From: Clostridia bacterium
GTDB lineage: Bacteria > Bacillota > Clostridia > UBA1381 > UBA9506
Direction: 5' to 3'
Assembly: GCA_017546245.1 (NCBI GenBank)
Contig: JAFYXI010000055.1
Span: 1 to 60,608, forward strand
DNA length: 60,608 nt
Below, in pieces: positions 1 through 6,975 of the stretch; positions within the stretch are counted from its first letter, which is position 1; the number at the start of each line of letters is the position of its first letter. The notes under the pieces were generated by a model, which ran no database searches, was not told where the DNA came from, and saw only the letters and a list, made by a program, of their open reading frames with translations. The translations under genes were made by a program, and so were the position numbers.

Positions 1-137
1 AAATCGGTCACTCGCTTCTCTCTTCCTCCTTTTTCGTCAAAAGGCTCGTTCGGCTCATCTGTTCGGTTGCAAGCGCCCTCACAACGATTCGCTGTCACTA
101 CCACCTTTTTACGAGTTATTTTCGTATGCATCGGCAT
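1..137 (-). CDS. Possible 5' end of an ORF running off the window edge
   Basis: An open frame on the minus strand starts at ATG 137 (second ATG at 131) and is still open at base 1, giving about 45 codons beginning MPMHTKITRKK. There is no convincing ribosome site upstream and the composition is unusually rich in charged residues. I do not recognise it, and it may be non-coding. Bases 138-213 hold nothing I can name beyond a T-arm-like motif near 166-180. Confidence 0.2.
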   Translation of the reverse strand, partial: MPMHTKITRKKVVVTANRCEGACNRTDEPNEPFDEKGGREKRVTD

Positions 138-213
138 TGTCAGTGCTTTTTTTGTGCGTTTGTTTAAGGGTACTCGAACCCTGAGAGGGTTTTTGCGTTA
201 AGAAAATATGCCT

Positions 214-447
214 CTAAAAATCATGTCTAGCACCGGCATCAATATCATAATCTTCAAATATGCATACAATTTTTTCTATCGCGTCAAAATCCGAACAGGA
301 GTCATCCTGTATTACTTTTTGTATTTCGTCCAGCATCTGTATTGCAGTTGTATCTGCAATCTGCGTTGCATCAAGTTCAAAATCTTTAAGTCTGAATCTT
401 ACAATGTCTGATATACTTTTTCTTAATAACTCAAGTTTTATGTTCAT
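214..447 (-). CDS. Small hypothetical protein (77 aa)
   Basis: A 77-residue acidic, probably all-helical protein with no motif I recognise. The start at 447 is supported by a strong AGGAGGG ribosome site about six bases upstream (around 454-460). The gene lies immediately downstream of a structured leader with a terminator (464-637), so its expression is probably controlled by transcription attenuation. It sits among small accessory genes and may belong to a mobile or recently acquired segment, but nothing in the protein shows that directly. Confidence 0.6.
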   Translation of the reverse strand: MNIKLELLRKSISDIVRFRLKDFELDATQIADTTAIQMLDEIQKVIQDDSCSDFDAIEKIVCIFEDYDIDAGARHDF

Positions 448-463
448 TTTTACCCTCCTAAAT

Positions 464-499
464 TAAAAAAGTGCGCAACCCCATTACAGAGTTACGCAC
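464..499 (-). terminator. Rho-independent terminator between leader and small gene
   Basis: On the minus strand a 9-bp stem (491-499 with 471-479, one G.U pair) is followed at once by six T residues (465-470). It lies only a few bases before the ribosome site of the 77-aa gene, as expected for an attenuator or for a separate small RNA. Confidence 0.7.
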
Positions 500-637
500 A
501 AAAAACGTATTCTCTGAGTTGTAGAGTTGTCACACACTAACAATTACACATTGGCGTAGATAAAAACGCGAGAATACGTTTTTATCTAAATAGTATCGCC
601 AAAGTACAATTATCCTATTATAATGTTAGTATGTGAC
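464..637 (-). ncRNA. Structured leader or small RNA with nested stems ending in a terminator
   Basis: Read on the minus strand from about 637, three helices are nested: an outer 13-bp stem (625-637 with 529-541), a 6-bp stem (597-602 with 551-556), and a perfect 12-bp hairpin (577-588 with 557-568, 8-nt loop). Bases 570-583, covering much of the loop and one arm of that hairpin, are also perfectly complementary over 14 bp to 501-514 downstream, allowing a pseudoknot or a switch between folds. The element ends in a 9-bp stem plus T-run. Both non-Watson-Crick pairs are G.U on the minus strand and would be A.C mismatches on the plus strand, which supports minus-strand transcription. I do not recognise the RNA family. 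Confidence 0.6.
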
Positions 638-643
638 TTTACC

Positions 644-672
644 ATTATAGCACAACAAAGTCAAGAAGTAAA
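644..672 (-). promoter_or_regulatory. Promoter of the structured leader
   Basis: On the minus strand TTTACT (672-667) and a perfect TATAAT (649-644) are separated by 17 bp. The expected start of transcription, about 637-640, coincides with the first base of the outer stem of the leader RNA. Confidence 0.6.
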
Positions 673-703
673 TGCTTTACTGTAAATTTTATTAATTCGC
701 AAC

Positions 704-739
704 AAAAAAGCCTTAAACGAAAATCATCGTTTAAGGCTT
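704..739 (-). terminator. Terminator after the four-helix-bundle gene
   Basis: A 13-bp perfect hairpin (arms 709-721 and 727-739, short loop) is followed on the minus strand by a T-run. It lies four bases downstream of the stop codon at 744. Confidence 0.85.
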
Positions 740-743
740 AATG

Positions 744-1094
744 TTATTTAGCTTTAACTGTTTTTAGTGATGAAATCAACATCCTGCGAATAGTGCCACA
801 TTCATTTTGTGTTTTCTTGTATTTTTCTTCTTCGATACAACCTGTTTCATATAGTAATTCTAACCAATACTCTGTTTCGTAGCATTCTTTTTGCGAAATT
901 TCAAGTTTGGATATAAAATCGTTCTTGCTTTGTGCATATTGTGCTTCGTGTAGATTTGCACCAATTGAAGTCGCTGAACGAAGCAGTTGATTTACCAAAA
1001 CCGCTTCTTTATGATTTGATTTAACCTCTCTACATAAGAAAACAATATCTTTAGCAAATCGTTTTGCTTTATCTCTTAAAACACTATCCGCCAT
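744..1094 (-). CDS. Four-helix-bundle protein, S23/bIVS family
   Basis: A 116-residue protein of the family found as the S23 ORF inside intervening sequences of bacterial 23S rRNA genes and as a free-standing gene elsewhere. Visible family signatures are the central RSATSIGANLHEA segment and the downstream helix with DFISKLEISQKE and ETEYWL. The molecular role of the family is not settled; RNA or nucleic-acid binding is often suggested. I chose ATG 1094 because AGAGGTGAT lies just upstream; an ATG at 1142 would add 16 residues but has no ribosome site and overlaps the hairpin array. It has its own terminator (704-739). The adjacent hairpin array (1141-1303) is probably linked to it. Confidence 0.85.
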   Translation of the reverse strand: MADSVLRDKAKRFAKDIVFLCREVKSNHKEAVLVNQLLRSATSIGANLHEAQYAQSKNDFISKLEISQKECYETEYWLELLYETGCIEEEKYKKTQNECGTIRRMLISSLKTVKAK

Positions 1095-1140
1095 TGTTAT
1101 CACCTCTGCAATAATTATACTGTAATATTGCTCTTTTTTC

Positions 1141-1303
1141 AAGTGATATTCTGTACTTTCGTACAGAGTGATATTTTTGATAAATCAAAAGTGTTATTAA
1201 AACCTTTGGTTTTAGTGGTATTTTATTCACCTAAAAGCTGCCGAAGGCAATACCACTGCGAAGCAATATCACTTGCTATGCAAATATCACTCGCCGATAG
1301 GCG
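1141..1303. repeat. Array of short hairpins with inverted spacer repeats (array 1)
   Basis: Small perfect hairpins alternate with a 9-base spacer. In the left half the spacer reads AGTGATATT (1142-1150, 1167-1175; variants at 1190-1198 and 1214-1222). In the right half it is inverted, AATATCACT (1265-1273, 1283-1291; variant 1249-1257). Hairpins are at 1151-1166, 1176-1189, 1199-1213, 1239-1249, 1258-1264, 1274-1282 and 1292-1303. Left and right spacers can pair, giving one large branched fold. The variant AGTGGTATT (1214) is matched by AATACCACT (1249), a compensatory change. Two more arrays of this design occur at 59197-59254 and 60503-60608. Confidence 0.75.
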
Positions 1304-1311
1304 AATAAAAC

Positions 1312-1340
1312 TGCCGAGTATCCTAAAAAAACACTCGGCA
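1312..1340. repeat. Inverted repeat next to array 1
   Basis: Eight-base arms TGCCGAGT (1312-1319) and ACTCGGCA (1333-1340) enclose a 13-nt loop containing an A-run. It lies between the hairpin array and the end of the SGNH hydrolase gene and may help terminate transcription, but no T-run follows the stem on either strand. Confidence 0.4.
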
Positions 1341-1371
1341 TATTACAGGTGCTGTTATTACTTTATCTGAC

Positions 1372-1998
1372 TTACTTATTCAACTCATTAAATCCCTCAA
1401 GCCATTTACGTGCGATAAGCTCGTGGCCTGCTGCGCTGGGATGTACACCCTCCCAGGTCCAATAAGGTTCGGGCTGTTTTGCTGCCATTTCGTCAAATTT
1501 TTCCTGAAGAGGTACAAATACAAGATTATGCTTTTCGGCTATTCTTTTTGCTGCCTGCGCTCTTTTTGCAGTTTCTGTTTTGAAAAACTCCCAGTTTTCT
1601 TCGGTTGCCGTACCTTTTAATACAAACGGCTCTAATATCATAATTTTTACATCGGGCAGTTCTTCTTTAATTTCTTCAATAAGCATATTATAAATTTTTT
1701 CAAATTTGTCTGCTGCTACTCCATTCTGTCTGGAAACCTCATGCCAAACATCGTTTACACCGATTAAAAAGCTTATGTAATCGGGCTTTAAATTAATTAT
1801 ATCAATTTTAATTCTTGCATATAAATCGGTTATTCTGTTGCCCGAAATTCCTCTGTTTAAAAACTTGTATTCTCCCGGAAAATCATAACCAAGCTGAGCG
1901 GATACTCTTGTTGCATATCCTGTTCCGTTGTGCAGGTCATTATCCTTTGTTCTGTAACAATCTGTTATTGAATCACCCTGAAATAATATTGTTTTCAT
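1372..1998 (-). CDS. SGNH/GDSL-family hydrolase (lysophospholipase L1-like esterase)
   Basis: A 208-aa cytoplasmic esterase without signal peptide. The four SGNH blocks are visible: GDSIT (residues 8-12, nucleophile Ser10), the Gly block GISGN (50-54), GVND (80-83, Asn82) and the C-terminal EGVHP with His186. The acid three residues before the catalytic His is Glu rather than the usual Asp. Family members deacylate acetylated sugars, lipids or cell-wall components; the substrate cannot be read from the sequence. AGGAGAG lies at good spacing before the ATG at 1998. The gene is divergent from nagA, which makes an amino-sugar or acetyl-sugar role plausible. Confidence 0.85.
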   Translation of the reverse strand: MKTILFQGDSITDCYRTKDNDLHNGTGYATRVSAQLGYDFPGEYKFLNRGISGNRITDLYARIKIDIINLKPDYISFLIGVNDVWHEVSRQNGVAADKFEKIYNMLIEEIKEELPDVKIMILEPFVLKGTATEENWEFFKTETAKRAQAAKRIAEKHNLVFVPLQEKFDEMAAKQPEPYWTWEGVHPSAAGHELIARKWLEGFNELNK

Positions 1999-2081
1999 TT
2001 TGCTCTCTCCTCATTCGATTAGTCTTTACGGTAATTATACATTTTTATATACCAAAAGTCAACCTTATATTCTCTTTATTA

Positions 2082-2111
2082 TTGACACGGCATAATTAAA
2101 AGTTGTATAAT
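2082..2111 (+). promoter_or_regulatory. Promoter of nagA
   Basis: Perfect TTGACA (2082-2087) and TATAAT (2106-2111) are separated by 18 bp, 37 bases before the start codon. The first 12 bases, TTGACACGGCAT, are identical to the promoter of the SorC regulator at 6898-6870. Confidence 0.8.
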
Positions 2112-2147
2112 ATTAACGATAATAAAAAAATGTAAGAGGTGTACCTT

Positions 2148-3308
2148 ATGACAACAGTAATTAAAAACGGAAAACTGATTTCGGACAATAAAATCGAAGA
2201 AAATCTGAATTTATATTTTAAAGATGGTAAAATTACTGCCATCACTAAAGAAAATTTGCCATATGATACCGAAATTGATGCAAAAGGCGCTTATGTTTCG
2301 CCGGGATTTATTGATATTCACGTTCACGGCGGTGCAGGCTTTGAGTTTGTTGACGGAACAGAAGAGGCAATAAAAGAAGCGGCAAACATTCACGCAAAGC
2401 ACGGAACAACAACAATTTATCCTACAATTTCGGCTTACGATAACAAAAAAACAGTTATTGCTTTAGATGCGCTTAAAAAGTATAAAGACGATGCAGATGT
2501 TCTTCCTAATATATATGGCGCTCATTTAGAAGGACCTTATTTTTCTCCGAAGCAGACAGGAGCGCAAGACCCATCATACATACGCACCCCCGACCCTGAC
2601 GAATACGAAAAGCTGTTTGCCGACTACGGCGATGTTATAAAGCGCTGGAGTTATGCTCCTGAACTTAGCGGTGCTGATGAGTTTTTAAACTTTTTAAATG
2701 AAAAAGGCATTGTTGCCGCAGCAGGACACACCGACGCTGAATACGACCATATAAAAAAGGCATATGATAACGGAATGAAGCTTATAACTCACCTTTATTC
2801 CTGTACATCGACCATCACACGAAAAAGCGGGTTTCGTATTTTGGGAGTTATTGAAACCTCGTATCTTTATGACGATATTGATGTTGAAACAATAGCTGAC
2901 GGTTGCCACCTGCCCCCGAATCTTTTAAAGCTTATTTATAAGATTAAAACCGATGAGCATATGTGTCTTGTAACCGATGCAATTCGTCACGGCGGAATGA
3001 GCGATATTGAAAACGTTACCTGCGAAAACGGAAACATGCCGTATAAAATTGAAGATGGTGTTGCAAAGCTTGTTGACGGCTCTGCTTTTGCAGGAAGTAT
3101 TGCTACTACCGATATTTTAGTTCGCACTTGCACCAAACGCGCAGGAATAGCATTAGAATCTGCAGTTAAAATGATAACCGAAGTACCTGCACGTATTATG
3201 AAGCTTGATACAAAAGGCTCGCTCAAAGTCGGATATGATGCTGACATCGTAATATTTGATGATGATATTAATGTAATAAAAACAATTGTGAATGACAAAA
3301 TTATATAA
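2148..3308 (+). CDS. nagA: N-acetylglucosamine-6-phosphate deacetylase
   Basis: A 386-aa metal-dependent amidohydrolase that removes acetate from GlcNAc-6-phosphate, yielding glucosamine-6-phosphate. Family marks in order are HVHGG near residue 58, HLEGPYF near 127, AAGHTDA near 190, the substrate-pocket THLYS segment near 210, and VTDAI with the catalytic Asp near 275. The length is normal. The ATG at 2148 is preceded by AAGAGGTG at six bases; a GTG nine bases earlier overlaps that ribosome site and is unlikely. The gene is monocistronic: its own consensus promoter upstream, a strong terminator at 3330. No nagB is nearby. Confidence 0.95.
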   Translation: MTTVIKNGKLISDNKIEENLNLYFKDGKITAITKENLPYDTEIDAKGAYVSPGFIDIHVHGGAGFEFVDGTEEAIKEAANIHAKHGTTTIYPTISAYDNKKTVIALDALKKYKDDADVLPNIYGAHLEGPYFSPKQTGAQDPSYIRTPDPDEYEKLFADYGDVIKRWSYAPELSGADEFLNFLNEKGIVAAAGHTDAEYDHIKKAYDNGMKLITHLYSCTSTITRKSGFRILGVIETSYLYDDIDVETIADGCHLPPNLLKLIYKIKTDEHMCLVTDAIRHGGMSDIENVTCENGNMPYKIEDGVAKLVDGSAFAGSIATTDILVRTCTKRAGIALESAVKMITEVPARIMKLDTKGSLKVGYDADIVIFDDDINVIKTIVNDKII

Positions 3309-3329
3309 TAAATATCCACCCGCGTATTG

Positions 3330-3374
3330 ATATGCACCCCAAAAGTGTCTAACTTTTGGGGTGCATATTTTTAT
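3330..3374 (+). terminator. Strong terminator after nagA
   Basis: Arms of 16 bp (3330-3345 and 3353-3368) with a 7-nt loop are followed by T residues. Confidence 0.9.
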
Positions 3375-3427
3375 GAGTAAAACAGAAAGAAATATCAAAA
3401 GTATAGTGCAGAATTCAAATTATGTGT

Positions 3428-3516
3428 TATAATGAATATTTTTGCTATATCCTTCGGATATAAAATAGGATCACTTGCGTAATACCCTAAAGGGCACGCG
3501 AGGAAGGCTTTTTTAT
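3428..3516 (+). ncRNA. Candidate small RNA between nagA and a small gene
   Basis: A TATAAT (3428-3433) without a clear -35 precedes a 7-bp hairpin (3446-3452 with 3456-3462) and then a terminator-like stem: 3474-3480 with 3496-3502, containing an inner CCC/GGG stem (3485-3494), with T-rich 3509-3514 after it. The one wobble in the larger stem is U.G on the plus strand, so the plus strand is the likelier transcript. No coding frame here has a ribosome site. Not matched to any RNA family I know. Confidence 0.35.
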
Positions 3517-3601
3517 TTCTCTAAATTTCGACAATCTTACTATAAAGACTGTATAATCTGGATGCCTGTTTTTTTCAGGTGTAGTTTGTACCAAGTTAAA
3601 G

Positions 3602-3787
3602 CTAAAAATTATTTGTCTGTTTTTTCTGTTTCCACAAAGGAACATATTTACCTTTTGTATAATCATCCCAATGTTTATAAAAATACTCTCTTTCGATATC
3701 ATATTCTTCGGGTTGCATATCATCACGCCAAAAAGGCACCTCTTTCAATGTTCCGGTCGCCCAATCGTTTTTATTTGAATTACTCAT
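3602..3787 (-). CDS. Small hypothetical protein (61 aa)
   Basis: A charged, aromatic-rich 61-residue protein of unknown function (segments WATGTLKEVPFW and KHWDDYTKGKYVPLW). The start at 3787 is supported by GAAAGGAAG about nine bases upstream; an upstream in-frame extension to 3820 is unlikely. It lies 80 bases downstream of the phosphoesterase gene, on the same strand, and may be the last gene of that transcript. Near-identical 17-base sequences (3523-3539 and 3811-3827) flank it. Confidence 0.45.
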   Translation of the reverse strand: MSNSNKNDWATGTLKEVPFWRDDMQPEEYDIEREYFYKHWDDYTKGKYVPLWKQKKQTNNF

Positions 3788-3867
3788 AAGGTGTTTCTTC
3801 CTTTCATCAAATTTCAACAATCTTTATATGATTTTATCAAATTAAGGATAAAAATTTTTAACATCTG

Positions 3868-4968
3868 TTAAGTTATATGCTTTTCAAGAATTTCGCCTGT
3901 TGATTTTGTAAATGTTACCTCTATTTTATCATTTTCAAAGCTAAATCCTGCGCCCTTAAACCAGGTTTCGTCGGTATTACGCAAGTGATTTGCCAACGGC
4001 TGCGAACCGATAACAACCTTACAAGGCTGACCGAAAGCATCCTCTTGTCCACCAACTTCAAATATCGCAAGCTTATGAAGATGTCCGCAAATCATTACAT
4101 CAGGTTTAATATTATCTTTAATTAATTTCGCCCACTCGGCATATGTATCCTCTTCAATGTTAAAAGGCTCATTCATTTTTTTGGTAAACGGATGGTGCGA
4201 AATTATAAGCTTATGCTTTACACCCCCGGCAGCATATTCTTTTTCTGCATTTTCTATCACAGATTTTATAAATTCGGTCTGGCGCTTTCTGAACGCGTGA
4301 CAGCTTACAGTATAACCGTACTCATTGCTTGTATCAAGCTTGTCTTCACCGCAATCTAAAATAAGTCCCCATATATTGCCAAGTCTGAAAGTATAATATG
4401 TTGCCCCGTTGTTATTCGGTGTCCACTCAGCAAAATGCTCGGCACAAACTCCTCGCATATCGTGATTACCACGAGCAAAAACAACAGGAATTTTGCCTTC
4501 TGTCAGTTTTTCAATTATTTCGTACACCGTAAATATGTTTTCAACATCACCGCTGTGATTCGGAATATCTCCGTTTAAAATAAGAAAATCTATATCGCCA
4601 TATGCTTTAGCCGCACTTACAGGCAGGTCAACCATGCTGTGCGCATCTGAAATATGATACGCACGCACTTTTTCTCCTTCTACCGGTTTAAACTCATAGT
4701 CAAAAAACTGCGCATCTTCTGTTTCAGTAAAATACGGTTTTCGTTCAATAATTTTTCTTACGCATATTGTATATTTACGCGCTTTGTCAAGCTCACATTT
4801 GGGAACTATCATACGATGCACATCAACATCTGAACGCATAATGCCGTTATCTTCGTCGTAATATTCTTCGTCACCTACTTTTGCCCACATTAAAACAGGA
4901 CAACTTACTGGAACCATAATATGATAATTTTCGCCTGCTGCAAATACTGCCGGTGTTGTTTTAAGCAT
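3868..4968 (-). CDS. Calcineurin-like metallophosphoesterase
   Basis: A 366-aa cytoplasmic metallophosphoesterase. After a roughly 110-residue beta-rich N-terminal region come the five metal-binding blocks: HISDAH, NGDIPN, RGNHD, ISHHPF and CGHLHK. These place a two-metal centre for phosphoester hydrolysis. AAGGAGAAAAC precedes the ATG. It follows the PfkB kinase gene with a 15-base gap and is the third gene of the SorC-headed minus-strand operon. It might hydrolyse a phosphorylated sugar or a phosphodiester made or accumulated in that pathway; the substrate is not identifiable. A related phosphoesterase occurs at 28502. Confidence 0.85.
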   Translation of the reverse strand: MLKTTPAVFAAGENYHIMVPVSCPVLMWAKVGDEEYYDEDNGIMRSDVDVHRMIVPKCELDKARKYTICVRKIIERKPYFTETEDAQFFDYEFKPVEGEKVRAYHISDAHSMVDLPVSAAKAYGDIDFLILNGDIPNHSGDVENIFTVYEIIEKLTEGKIPVVFARGNHDMRGVCAEHFAEWTPNNNGATYYTFRLGNIWGLILDCGEDKLDTSNEYGYTVSCHAFRKRQTEFIKSVIENAEKEYAAGGVKHKLIISHHPFTKKMNEPFNIEEDTYAEWAKLIKDNIKPDVMICGHLHKLAIFEVGGQEDAFGQPCKVVIGSQPLANHLRNTDETWFKGAGFSFENDKIEVTFTKSTGEILEKHIT

Positions 4969-4983
4969 TTTGTTTTCTCCTTT

Positions 4984-5901
4984 TTATATCTGTTTAACTT
5001 TTATTTTTTCTTTGTAAACATCAACCATATCAAGCGGACCTATGCCGTCATGTTCTGCAACATTTGCGCCAGTTGCAGAGGCAAATTTCAATGATTCTTC
5101 GATGCTTAATTTTTCAGCAAATCTGCTCTTTATAAACGCCGCCAAAAAGCTGTCGCCTGCACAGATTGTGCTTTTCAGCTTTACAGGATACGGCTCACAA
5201 CAGTAAAAGCTGTCTCCGTTATAAAAATATGAACCCTTTGCTCCCATCGTGATAAGCACATTCTGAGCACCCATATCATAAAGCATTTTAAGCACATCTT
5301 TAGCCACTTTATCATCTGTAATTTTAATTCCGAAAATATCTTCTATTTCATCATCATTTGGCTTTATTAAAAGTGGTCTGTACTTTAGCAGTTCCTTTAA
5401 TTTTTTTGAGCTTATATCAATAACAAACTGCGCTTTTTTATCTATCACAGTTTTAATTATTCTGTCGTAATAGTCATCAGATGCTCCCCTTGCCATACTG
5501 CCGCTTATAACTAAAATATCAAGGTCAGAAAGCGATGCTATTGTATCTAAAAGCTCCTGCTGATTTTTTTCTGTTATCGCAGGTCCTTCATTTACCATAT
5601 TGTATTCTCCGTTTTGGTCAACTAAAAATACATTTATTCGCGTTTCTCCATCTATTCGGGTAGGTATGGTTTTGGCAACCTTTTTTTCGCATTCTTTTAT
5701 GATGTATTCGCCGGTAAATCCGCCAAAAAAGCCCAAAACTCCTGTTGCTACATTAAAACGCTCTAAAACAAGCGAAACGTTTACACCCTTGCCGTTACCT
5801 GACAAAGCCGCATTTTTTGTGCGTGTTACAGTATCCATTTTAAGTTGTTCGGTCGTTATGTGCATATCAACCGCCGGATTCGTTGTTAATGTGTATATCA
5901 T
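4984..5901 (-). CDS. PfkB-family sugar-phosphate kinase (1-phosphofructokinase/tagatose-6-phosphate kinase type)
   Basis: A 305-aa ribokinase-fold kinase of the FruK/LacC branch. It begins MIYTLTTNPAVD, has the substrate-binding GNGKGVNVS loop near residue 36, and the catalytic CAGDS (normally GAGDS) near 252. This branch phosphorylates fructose-1-phosphate or tagatose-6-phosphate at the other end to a bisphosphate. Together with the divergent class II aldolase (6976) it forms a kinase-aldolase pair that splits a ketose phosphate into two trioses. AAGAGGTAGC precedes the ATG; the regulator gene ends ten bases upstream. Which ketose is used cannot be decided from sequence. Confidence 0.85.
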   Translation of the reverse strand: MIYTLTTNPAVDMHITTEQLKMDTVTRTKNAALSGNGKGVNVSLVLERFNVATGVLGFFGGFTGEYIIKECEKKVAKTIPTRIDGETRINVFLVDQNGEYNMVNEGPAITEKNQQELLDTIASLSDLDILVISGSMARGASDDYYDRIIKTVIDKKAQFVIDISSKKLKELLKYRPLLIKPNDDEIEDIFGIKITDDKVAKDVLKMLYDMGAQNVLITMGAKGSYFYNGDSFYCCEPYPVKLKSTICAGDSFLAAFIKSRFAEKLSIEESLKFASATGANVAEHDGIGPLDMVDVYKEKIKVKQI

Positions 5902-5911
5902 ATGCTACCTC

Positions 5912-6835
5912 TTAAAAATTGTTGTATAATAATCTTTTTGCAGTATATTCATCAGTAATCAAAGTGTCTATAATCTGCGTGCGCAACGCTCCGATTATCG
6001 CTTCTGTTTTATTTTCTCCGCACGCAATTGCTATTGTTTGCTTGGCATTTTTTAAATTATCCTTTGAGGCACACAAAGTATTTTCATACACCTCTACAAC
6101 CTTTCCGTTTCCATCAAAAAAATGTGCCGAAATATCACCTATTGCAGACATACATTTTTCATTATAGCCAAAGATTTTTCCAAACACCTGAATTATTTCG
6201 CTGTTTCCTATTCCTACAACTGCGATGTCAATATCGTTCCATAAATCATAAAGCTTTTTATAGTAAGAGGTCTTTTTGAAAAGCTTGCAATCATCAATAT
6301 TATCAGGCTTATAAGGAAACCATGCATACTTTACCTTAGCACCAATTTTATCTGCAAAGCTTCTTGCCAATTCATTTGACAAAAAATATGCCTGTTCCTG
6401 ATCGGTTGCTCCAAAAAGCGGAAAAACAACATTATCAGGTGTATTAATACTGTCAAATTCATTAATAAAAGCCTGAATGGTACGCCCCCACGAAATTGCA
6501 ATTTTTTTATTGCCGTTTTCTATAAGCGACTTTATATACGCCGCTGCTCTTTTTACCGTCATCAAGCGGCAAAGAGATTCATCATCTGTGCTTACGCCGC
6601 ATACAACGGCATTTTTAACATTGAATTTGTCGCAAATTGCCTGTTCAAAATCTTTACATGTAATTTCAGGATTATTAATTTTAATTTCGACTATATTTTC
6701 TTTTATCGCGTCATTTAACAGCTTCGAAACAGTCTGACGCGATAAATTCATAATTTGCGCAATCTCGTGCTGAGTGTGTTTTTTCTCATAATACAGTAAC
6801 GCCGCTTCTTGCATTTGCTTTTTCTGAAATTCCAT
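5912..6835 (-). CDS. SorC/DeoR-type sugar-phosphate-sensing transcription regulator
   Basis: A 307-aa SorC-family regulator: an N-terminal helix-turn-helix (about residues 20-45, HEIAQIMNLSRQTVSKLL) followed by the sugar-binding domain with ISWGRTI near 108 and the AVVGIGN segment near 210. These proteins sense phosphorylated sugars and bind palindromic operators. The start has AAAGGTGATT upstream. It heads the kinase-phosphoesterase transcript and is divergent from the aldolase-dehydrogenase transcript. The perfect palindrome at 6901-6931 is its likely operator, so it probably represses both arms until a sugar phosphate appears. Confidence 0.88.
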   Translation of the reverse strand: MEFQKKQMQEAALLYYEKKHTQHEIAQIMNLSRQTVSKLLNDAIKENIVEIKINNPEITCKDFEQAICDKFNVKNAVVCGVSTDDESLCRLMTVKRAAAYIKSLIENGNKKIAISWGRTIQAFINEFDSINTPDNVVFPLFGATDQEQAYFLSNELARSFADKIGAKVKYAWFPYKPDNIDDCKLFKKTSYYKKLYDLWNDIDIAVVGIGNSEIIQVFGKIFGYNEKCMSAIGDISAHFFDGNGKVVEVYENTLCASKDNLKNAKQTIAIACGENKTEAIIGALRTQIIDTLITDEYTAKRLLYNNF

Positions 6836-6869
6836 ACCGAATCACCTTTTACATTTAATTTACCAGTTT

Positions 6870-6898
6870 ATTATATCAATTATTAAATGCCGTGTCAA
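6870..6898 (-). promoter_or_regulatory. Promoter of the SorC-headed operon
   Basis: On the minus strand TTGACA (6898-6893) and TATAAT (6875-6870) with 17-bp spacing, 35 bases before the regulator start. The -35 box lies three bases from the operator palindrome. Confidence 0.8.
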
Positions 6899-6900
6899 TC

Positions 6901-6931
6901 GTTTAACATTTGTATTTGACAAATGTTAAAC
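6901..6931. promoter_or_regulatory. Perfect palindromic operator of the SorC regulator
   Basis: Arms GTTTAACATTTG (6901-6912) and CAAATGTTAAAC (6920-6931) are exact reverse complements separated by 7 bp. The palindrome covers the -35 box of the aldolase promoter and abuts the -35 box of the divergent promoter, so one bound regulator could shut off both. Confidence 0.85.
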
Positions 6932-6944
6932 AGCATGTTATAAT
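6916..6944 (+). promoter_or_regulatory. Promoter of the aldolase-dehydrogenase operon
   Basis: TTGACA (6916-6921) and TATAAT (6939-6944) with 17-bp spacing; the -35 box lies inside the operator palindrome. Confidence 0.85.
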
Positions 6945-6975
6945 TAGATAAAAATTTTTAAAAGGAGAGATAAAT

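Noticed and set aside
160-190. tRNA T-arm-like motif (TCGAACCC on the plus strand) near the left edge
   Set aside because: No acceptor, D or anticodon arm can be built on either strand around it.
1141-1303. CRISPR array
   Set aside because: Spacers are 9 bases, units are self-complementary hairpins, orientation flips half-way and no cas gene is near.
1128-1370. 80-codon plus-strand frame over array 1
   Set aside because: It reads through the hairpin array, has no ribosome site and its sequence is explained by the inverted repeats.
3475-3789. 104-codon plus-strand frame opposite the 61-aa gene
   Set aside because: No ribosome site, unusual composition, and it overlaps the candidate small RNA and a better-supported gene.
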